Source: Bacteroidaceae bacterium (lineage in GTDB: Bacteria; Bacteroidota; Bacteroidia; Bacteroidales; Bacteroidaceae). Taken from it: 37,801 nt of DNA. The stretch is from NCBI GenBank assembly GCA_017429945.1, contig JAFRNY010000037.1:1-37801 (forward strand), read 5' to 3'. The translations under genes and the position numbers were made by a program. Below the pieces are notes generated by a model. The model was not told the DNA's origin. It did no database searches and worked only from the letters and a program-made list of their open reading frames with translations. Shown here in pieces: positions 32,309 through 37,801 of this stretch (position 1 is its first letter; the number at the start of each line of letters is the position of its first letter).

Positions 32309-34905
32309 CACCCCATCAGCGCCACAGCTGCCGACACGAGCCATGCCAAGGCTGTGGTGTAGACGGCCGTGAAGATGGCCCATCGCCATGAGCCTGTCTC
32401 GTTCTTGATAGCTACTATGGTTGCCAGACAGGGGAAGTAGAGGAGGATGAAGAGCAGGTAGGCATAAGCCGTGAGGGGCGTCACGCCATCGGCGGCCATC
32501 TGCTGCCGCAGGCGGGTATATTTGTCGGTGTCGGCGCTGAAGGCGTCATCGTCGCCAAACGAGTCGTCGCCCGAATAGAGGACGCCCATTGTCGAGGCTA
32601 CGATCTCTTTGGCTCCTACGCCGGCGATGAGGCTGACGTCGAGCTTCCAGTTGAAGCCTTGAGGAGCAAAGATCGGTTCTATGGCTTTGCCCATACGGCC
32701 GAGATAGGAGTTTTCCATGGAGGCCCCTCTCCCCGCTTCCGCCGTGGAGGAAGCCCCTCTCCCCGCTCCCTCCGTCGGGGGGAGGGCTGCAAAGCCTATG
32801 GTATCATTATTACAAGCGGATAAGGAGTCCTCCCCCCCACGGGGGGAGTTAGAGAGGGGCCTGTTCTCCTCCCCACGGGGGGAGCTAGGGAGGGGCCAAT
32901 AGCTCAGCGCCCACACTATTATGCTGGCCACGAGGATGATGCCTCCCATCTTCTTGAGGTATTCCTTGCCTTTCTCCCACGTGTGGCGCCCTATGGCTTT
33001 GGCCGTAGGCCATCGGTAAGGCGGCAACTCCATGACGAAGGGCGTGTCCTCACCCTTGATTACGAACGAAGCGAAGATGCGCGAGACGATGGCTGCAACG
33101 AGAATGCCTATGGCGTAGAGCGACACGAGCACAGTTGAGCGCCACTGTGCGGCGAAGAATGTGCCTACGATCATGATGTAGATAGGCAGGCGTGCCGAGC
33201 ACGACATGAAAGGCAGTATGAGCATCGTGATCAGTCGCGAGCGGCGGCTTTCTATGGTGCGCGTGGCCATAATGGCTGGCACGTTGCAGCCGAAGCCCAT
33301 GACGAGTGGTATGAACGACTTGCCGTGCAGGCCCATGCGGTGCATGAGCTTGTCCATGATGAAGGCGGCGCGTGCCATGTAACCCGAGTCTTCCATGAAC
33401 GAGATGAAGCAGTAGAGGATGAGGATCTGCGGCAAGAATACTATCACCGAACCTACACCTCCGATGACGCCGTCGACGAGCATCGAGCGCAGGGGACCCT
33501 CGCTCATCGCGCCGCCTATCCAGTTGCCCAGCCATTCCACGCCGGCCTCAATCCAGTCCATGGGATACTGCCCGAGAGTGAACGTGGTCTGGAACATGAC
33601 ATAGAGTATGAGAAAGAAGATGGGGAACCCAAGGTATTTGTTCGACAGCAGGTTGTCGATGCGGTGGGTGGTGCGGTATGTGTCCTCCTTGGTGCCGGTG
33701 TTGAAGCCTGCTTCAGCTAGGGCGCCGTCGATGAAGCCGTATTTGGCGTCCATAATTGCCGTTTCGGCATCGACGCCTGTTTCCTCGAGCACGCGCGCTG
33801 CGGCATTGTCGCGTGCGGCCATCAGCAGGCGCTGGTCTTCGGTGCGGTGCTCGCCTATGATGTGTTCGGTGATGTAGTCGGCCACGTCCTTGTCGTGCTC
33901 CAAAAGTTTGATAGCCAGATAGCGTGTGGAATAATGTGTGGCTATGTGCTCGTCGGCCTTGAGGTATTTCTGAATGTGCTTTATGCCGTCTTCAATCTCG
34001 TGGCCGTAGTTGATGTGCAGGTGTCGGGCCACGGTGTTCTCGCCTTCATAGACCTCGACCACCGTGCGCAGCAGCTCGTCGACGCCGCGCCCGCTCTTGA
34101 ACGACGTTGTCACCATTGGCACGCCGATGAGTTTCTGCAGTGTGTCGAGGTTCGCCTGGTCACCGCGGCGCTCAAATTCGTCGAACATATTTAGCGCGCA
34201 CACCTTGCGCAAGTTCAAGTCGACGAGCTGTGTGGTGAGGTAGAGGTTGCGCTCGAGGTTCGAGGCGTCGATGACATTGATGACCACGTCGGGCTGTTCC
34301 TCGGTGAGGTGGCGCCTCACGTACAGCTCTTCGGGCGAGTAGCATGAGAGGGAATATGTTCCGGGCAGGTCGGTGAGGTTGAGGCGGTAGTCGCCGTAGT
34401 GCGCTGTGGCCACTGTGGCATCCACGGTCACTCCAGAGTAGTTGCCCACGCGGGCATGAGCCCCGCTGGCATAGTTGAAGAGCGATGTCTTGCCGCAGTT
34501 GGGGTTGCCCACGAGTGCCACGTTGATTTCCTTGTGCTTGCGCTCGGCTACGCGGAGCAGCCGGTCCTCGCCATCGTCCTCCAGCGTCAAGGGCTCCGCC
34601 TGCATCGCGAGCGGTCCGTGGCTCTGTGCCTCGTGTCCGCCACCGGCGTGCCCAAGACGTTCGTCCTCGGCTTGCAGCTCAGCCTGGCTCAGCACCTCAA
34701 TCAGCGCAGCCTCGTCGTGGCGCAGGCTCACTTCGTAGCCCATAAGTCGGTATTTCACAGGGTCTTGCAAGGGCGCATTGAGTAGCGCTTCCACTTTTTG
34801 CCCCTTGATAAATCCCATCTCCACGATGCGTTTGCGGAAGCCTCCGTGGCCGCTCACTTTCACTATCACGGCACTCTCGCCGGTCTGTAGGTCTGACAGT
34901 TTCAT
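32308..34905 (-). CDS. feoB: FeoA-FeoB fusion ferrous iron transporter
   Basis: An 865-residue fusion. Residues 1-75 are FeoA-like (SH3 fold: MKLSDLQTGESAVIVKVSGH, FIKGQKVEALLNAPLQDPVKYRLMGYEVSLR). A short linker leads to the FeoB G domain with P-loop GNPNCGKTSLFN, G3 DLPGTYSLS and G4 NMFD. The membrane part has the gate repeats with GSVIVFLPQILILYCFISFMEDSGYMARAAF and VMGFGCNVPAIMATR. It imports Fe2+ across the inner membrane. The frame opens at 34965, but the ATG at 34905 gives the FeoA start and lies after the promoter box. Bases about 32715-32900 encode roughly 55 low-complexity residues (repeated LP..SPRGE and GAGRGAS) from C-rich hairpin repeats, within the loop before SYLGRMGKAIEP. Confidence 0.95.
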   Translation of the reverse strand: MKLSDLQTGESAVIVKVSGHGGFRKRIVEMGFIKGQKVEALLNAPLQDPVKYRLMGYEVSLRHDEAALIEVLSQAELQAEDERLGHAGGGHEAQSHGPLAMQAEPLTLEDDGEDRLLRVAERKHKEINVALVGNPNCGKTSLFNYASGAHARVGNYSGVTVDATVATAHYGDYRLNLTDLPGTYSLSCYSPEELYVRRHLTEEQPDVVINVIDASNLERNLYLTTQLVDLNLRKVCALNMFDEFERRGDQANLDTLQKLIGVPMVTTSFKSGRGVDELLRTVVEVYEGENTVARHLHINYGHEIEDGIKHIQKYLKADEHIATHYSTRYLAIKLLEHDKDVADYITEHIIGEHRTEDQRLLMAARDNAAARVLEETGVDAETAIMDAKYGFIDGALAEAGFNTGTKEDTYRTTHRIDNLLSNKYLGFPIFFLILYVMFQTTFTLGQYPMDWIEAGVEWLGNWIGGAMSEGPLRSMLVDGVIGGVGSVIVFLPQILILYCFISFMEDSGYMARAAFIMDKLMHRMGLHGKSFIPLVMGFGCNVPAIMATRTIESRRSRLITMLILPFMSCSARLPIYIMIVGTFFAAQWRSTVLVSLYAIGILVAAIVSRIFASFVIKGEDTPFVMELPPYRWPTAKAIGRHTWEKGKEYLKKMGGIILVASIIVWALSYWPLPSSPRGEENRPLSNSPRGGEDSLSACNNDTIGFAALPPTEGAGRGASSTAEAGRGASMENSYLGRMGKAIEPIFAPQGFNWKLDVSLIAGVGAKEIVASTMGVLYSGDDSFGDDDAFSADTDKYTRLRQQMAADGVTPLTAYAYLLFILLYFPCLATIVAIKNETGSWRWAIFTAVYTTALAWLVSAAVALMG
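32715..32900 (-). repeat. C/G hairpin repeat cluster inside feoB
   Basis: Several copies of CTCCCC(CC)-ac-GGGG(GG)AG hairpins and CCCCTCTCCCCGC units lie in frame within feoB, in two blocks (about 32720-32785 and 32825-32900) around a non-repetitive centre. Confidence 0.88.
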
Positions 34906-34931
34906 ATTTTCTTTCGTTGCTGCTTTGGCAG

Positions 34932-34962
34932 CAAAGGTAATGGTTTCAGCCGAATTGGCCAA
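34932..34962 (-). promoter_or_regulatory. Promoter of feoAB
   Basis: On the minus strand TTGG (34962-34959), 19 bp, then TACCTTTG (34939-34932), about 26 bp before the ATG at 34905. Confidence 0.8.
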
Positions 34963-34969
34963 CATACAT

Positions 34970-35132
34970 GTGAGCCTTAAGCGTAAAAATACCTACAGCA
35001 AAGGCTGAAATCATCAAAAATGGGTAATTGCCACTTCTAGCAAATAGCTACTCGAGTTAATGCTGAAGTCCGCAAATATCTTTCCACTAATTTAAATGGT
35101 TTTTGCTTGAGCGCGATGCACCCGTATGTGCA
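34970..35132. other. Gene-free spacer upstream of feoAB
   Basis: A/T-rich DNA between the feoAB promoter and the 22-bp repeat array. I see no gene and no clear iron-regulator box. Confidence 0.5.
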
Positions 35133-35242
35133 GCGCGATTCAACCGGCCGCAAAGCGCGATTCAACCGGTCGCAAAGCGCGATTCAACCGGCCGCAAAGC
35201 ACGATTCAACCGGCCGCAAAGCACGATTCAACCGGCCGCATA
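35133..35242. repeat. 22-bp direct repeat, five copies
   Basis: Five contiguous units of consensus GCGCGATTCAACCGGCCGCAAA at 35133, 35155, 35177, 35199 and 35221. The second has T for C in CCGGCC, the last two have GCAC for GCGC, and the final unit ends GCATA. There are no spacers, so this is not a CRISPR array. Confidence 0.95.
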
Positions 35243-35286
35243 AGGCGTCTCACCTGGGTGATTTGCCTTATCCGGCCGGTAGAATC
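35225..35286. repeat. 22-bp stem-loop at the end of the direct-repeat array
   Basis: The last repeat (35225-35246, GATTCAACCGGCCGCATAAG plus GC) pairs with an inverted copy at 35265-35286 in 20 of 22 positions, around an 18-base loop. It lies about 35 bp beyond the murF-alr stop and could terminate that transcript, although no strong T run follows on the minus strand. Confidence 0.85.
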
Positions 35287-35320
35287 TTCTTTTCCGGTTA
35301 TGTCGAAGAGAGTTTGTTGG

Positions 35321-37777
35321 TCAATCGACGTAGTAAACGCGCTTGACGCGGGGCGAGACTCCAGTGAGAATCTCGTAGGGGATAGTGTCGATGATGTCGG
35401 CAAGCACGGTGGGCGGCAGCTCCGGTCCGAAGATGATGACCTGGTCGCCCTCGCGGCAGGGTATGTCGGTGACGTCGATCATGCACACGTCCATACATAT
35501 ATTTCCCACGTAAGGTGCGCGCTGGCCGTTGACGAGGCAGTAGCCGTGGCCGCAGCCAAGGTGGCGGTTGAGGCCGTCGGCATAGCCTATGGGCAGGGCG
35601 GCGATTTGGCTGTCGCGCGTCAGGCGGCCCTTGCGCGAGTAGCCTACGGTCTCGTCGGCAGGCACGTCGTGGATCTGCAATATGGTGGTCTTTAGCGTGG
35701 AGATAGGCGTCAACGTGGCTTCGGACAATTTTTCATTTTTCACTTTTGCCTTTTCACTTCCCATCGGGTCTACACCGTAGAGGCCGAGGCCTAAGCGCAC
35801 CATGTCGCAGTGGCGTTCGGGGAAGTGGACGATGCCGGCGGAGTTACAGATGTGGCGCAGGATGGGGTAGGGGAAGGCGGCCTGCAGCTGCGCGGTGGCG
35901 GTGCTGAAGAGCTGCCACTGGCGGGCCGAGAAGGCGTCGAAGTCCTCGCTGTCGGACCCTACGAAGTGCGAGAATACGGAACGTGGCACGAGGGCTTTCT
36001 GCGAGTGGAGACGCTCGATGAGGGCGGGCAGGTCGGCCTGCGGGTCAAAGCCCAGGCGGTGCATGCCGGTGTCGAGCTTCAGGTGTATGGGGAAGCCGGT
36101 GATGCCTTCGTGCTCGGCGGCACGGATGAGGGCCTCGAGCAGGCGGAAGCTATAGACTTCGGGCTCCAGCTGGTATTCGAAGAGCGTGCGGAACGACGAC
36201 ATCTCGGGGTTCATGATCATGACGTTGCCCGTGATGCCGGCACGGCGCAGCTCCACGCCCTCGTCGGCAACGGCAACGGCGAGGTAGTCGACGCCCTGAT
36301 CCTGCAGCGTCTTGGCCACTTCGACAGCGCCGGCGCCGTAGGCCGAGGCTTTCACCATGCACACCATCTTCGTCTCGGGGCGCATGAAAGAGCGGTAGTA
36401 GTTGAGGTTGCCGACGACGGCCGAGAGGTTTACCTCGAGGATGGTCTCGTGAACTTTCTGCACCAAGGCGTCGGCTATCTGGTCGAAGCGGGCTTGGCGC
36501 GAGCCTTTGATGAGGATGACGCGGTTGTCGAGCGCCTGGGGAACGGTGCTGTCGAGGAACTGTTGTGTGGTGTCGAACAGCTGCAGATGGCGGGGGCGCA
36601 GTTCGTCGGCTACGCACATCATGCCCGATGATATTTCGCGCCCGATGCCTATAAGCTCGTCAGCCTCATACTGGCGCATGAGTGCTGCCACACGGCTGTA
36701 GAGCTCGGTCACGTGCAGGCCGGTCTGTTTGATGTCGGAGAGAATGAGCGTGCGCTTGCGACCGCTGCTCTCGGGGCGGCGGCGCATGAAGTCGAGGGCT
36801 ATCTCCAGCGAACCCAGGTCGCTGTTGCAGGTGTCGGTGATGAGGGTGCAGCCCTGTCGGCCTTCTTTCACCTCCATGCGCATGGCCACAGGCTCCAGGT
36901 GCCCGAGGCGCTCACTGATGGCTGTGGCGCTGATGCCAAGGTGGCGGCAGACGCTGATGCAGTGGCACATGTTCTCGAGGCTGGCGGCATCAGCAGAGGC
37001 TATGGCCGCGATGTCGAGACTCTCGTCGCCAAGCACGAGTTGCTCGCCTCTGAGCTGCCAACCGAGGAGCTCGCCGCGGAAATCCATAGTGCTCACGCAG
37101 TCGCTGATGAGCTCGTCGTCGGCATTGTAGATGAGCGCTTTGGCATGGCGGAACAGGCGCAGTTTCTCGAGACATTTCTCCCGACGGTCTGCGAAATTCT
37201 CGTCGTGGGCAGAGCCAAGGTGCGTCAGCACGCCTATCGTAGGTTGTATGATGCACTCCAGGGCGTCCATCTCGCCCGGCTCACTGATGCCGGCCTCGAA
37301 GATGCCGAGCTCTGTCTGGCCGGTGATGCGCCACACCGAGAGCGGCACACCGATCTGAGAGTTCCACGAACGGGGTGAGCGCGTAATATTGAAATCGGCG
37401 GACAGCATCTGGTAGAGCCATTCCTTGACGATGGTCTTGCCGTTGGAGCCCGTGATGCCTATGACGGGGATGTCAAACTCCTCGCGGTGGCGCTCGGCCA
37501 GACGCTGCAGGGCGCGCAGAGGCGACGGCACGAGCAGGTAGTTGGCGTCGGCTTTGGGGGCCTCGGGGGCCTTGCTGACGACAAAGGCGCGCACGCCGCG
37601 GCGGTAGAGCTCGTCGATATAGCGGTGCCCGTCGTTTTTCTGCGTGCGTATGGCAAAGAATAGTGTCTGTTCAGGAAAAACAAGCGAACGGCTGTCGGTA
37701 AGAAGCCAGTCCACCTGAGTCTCGGCCTCGCCTATGCGGTGGGCGCCGATCAATGTGCTTATCAGAGATATTTTCAT
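35321..37777 (-). CDS. murF-alr: Bifunctional MurF ligase / alanine racemase
   Basis: An 818-residue fusion typical of Bacteroidota. The first ~440 residues are MurF, which adds D-Ala-D-Ala to the peptidoglycan precursor: ATP loop GITGSNGKTIVKEWL, SWNSQIGVPLSVW and GAHDEN-like SAHDENF. The rest is alanine racemase, which makes D-Ala: PLP lysine in MVCMVKASAYGAGAVE, HLKLDTGMHRLGF, HICNSAG, then PIGYADGLNR and YVGNICMDVCMIDVT. Joining the two couples D-Ala supply to its use in the cytoplasm. The ATG at 37777 gives a normal MurF start; 7-bp repeats abut it. An A/T-rich period-7 segment at about 35728-35762 inserts EKAKVKNEKLSEA in a racemase loop after GLYGVDPMG. Confidence 0.96.
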   Translation of the reverse strand: MKISLISTLIGAHRIGEAETQVDWLLTDSRSLVFPEQTLFFAIRTQKNDGHRYIDELYRRGVRAFVVSKAPEAPKADANYLLVPSPLRALQRLAERHREEFDIPVIGITGSNGKTIVKEWLYQMLSADFNITRSPRSWNSQIGVPLSVWRITGQTELGIFEAGISEPGEMDALECIIQPTIGVLTHLGSAHDENFADRREKCLEKLRLFRHAKALIYNADDELISDCVSTMDFRGELLGWQLRGEQLVLGDESLDIAAIASADAASLENMCHCISVCRHLGISATAISERLGHLEPVAMRMEVKEGRQGCTLITDTCNSDLGSLEIALDFMRRRPESSGRKRTLILSDIKQTGLHVTELYSRVAALMRQYEADELIGIGREISSGMMCVADELRPRHLQLFDTTQQFLDSTVPQALDNRVILIKGSRQARFDQIADALVQKVHETILEVNLSAVVGNLNYYRSFMRPETKMVCMVKASAYGAGAVEVAKTLQDQGVDYLAVAVADEGVELRRAGITGNVMIMNPEMSSFRTLFEYQLEPEVYSFRLLEALIRAAEHEGITGFPIHLKLDTGMHRLGFDPQADLPALIERLHSQKALVPRSVFSHFVGSDSEDFDAFSARQWQLFSTATAQLQAAFPYPILRHICNSAGIVHFPERHCDMVRLGLGLYGVDPMGSEKAKVKNEKLSEATLTPISTLKTTILQIHDVPADETVGYSRKGRLTRDSQIAALPIGYADGLNRHLGCGHGYCLVNGQRAPYVGNICMDVCMIDVTDIPCREGDQVIIFGPELPPTVLADIIDTIPYEILTGVSPRVKRVYYVD
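35728..35762 (-). repeat. Period-7 repeat inside murF-alr
   Basis: Heptads cattttt, cactttt, gcctttt and cacttcc follow in phase (plus-strand reading) inside the open frame and encode a Lys/Glu-rich loop. Confidence 0.75.
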
Positions 37778-37801
37778 TGTTATTTAACTTTCATCTTTCA
37801 A
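37778..37801 (-). repeat. Period-7 sequence upstream of murF-alr
   Basis: On the minus strand ttgaaag, atgaaag, ttaaata run in phase to the aca-ATG start. Only 24 bases are in the window, so the extent is unknown. Confidence 0.55.

Noticed and set aside
35133-35242. CRISPR array
   Set aside because: The 22-bp units are directly adjacent with no spacers, and there are no cas genes.

Overview
The window is chromosomal DNA of a GC-rich member of the Bacteroidales (Bacteroidota), most like a Prevotellaceae-type gut or oral commensal; I cannot name the species. The evidence: promoters follow the Bacteroidota pattern TTTG-N19/20-TAnnTTTG; Shine-Dalgarno sites are mostly absent; MurF is fused to Alr and FeoA to FeoB; lipoproteins carry acidic residues just after the lipobox Cys; and there is a vitamin B12 locus of surface lipoproteins plus a TonB receptor. 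No phage, plasmid, insertion sequence or CRISPR array is visible.

Layout. 1-1170: exonuclease III, then tRNA-Ser(UGA) on the minus strand, followed by tandem repeats of its own 3' tail and terminator. 1450-3990: TetR regulator, FabG and an RluA-type pseudouridine synthase, all minus, with a 34-unit heptanucleotide array between the last two. 4040-4240: initiator tRNA-Met. 4315-11485: a cobalamin-riboswitch operon (DUF4465 lipoprotein, BtuG-like propeller, PKD-type surface lipoprotein, BtuB-like receptor, BtuF-like binding protein) that would catch B12 at the surface and hand it to the periplasm; BtuCD is not here. 11630-16120: OmpA porin, AraC regulator, then ferritin-like protein, PPOX flavoprotein, winged-helix peptide and a metallo-beta-lactamase/rubredoxin fusion, a redox-flavoured group. 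16120-19180: NADP-type glutamate dehydrogenase with a duplicated 3' tail, a secreted S41 peptidase lipoprotein, tRNA-Val and tRNA-Leu. 19370-23690: an unusual receiver/PEP-synthase-like protein and a divergent SPFH membrane protein. 23700-26300: palindromic array, a 29-residue membrane peptide, and a BlaI/BlaR-like repressor-sensor pair. 26680-31560: mazG-valS-outer-surface protein operon. 31700-31930: an isolated 38-residue peptide gene. 32020-34960: feoAB and a Cys-rich Feo partner. 35130-37777: a 22-bp repeat array and the murF-alr fusion.

The strongest theme beyond ordinary genes is repeat-driven remodelling. Phase-perfect 7-bp and 8-bp repeats abut start codons (xth, the PPOX gene, the Feo partner, murF-alr), fill spacers, and lie inside open frames of btuF and murF-alr. 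G/C hairpin modules sit in frame inside feoB and valS. Tail duplications follow tRNA-Ser and gdhA. Two small, well-equipped peptide genes (29 and 38 residues) are the best candidates for undescribed genes.
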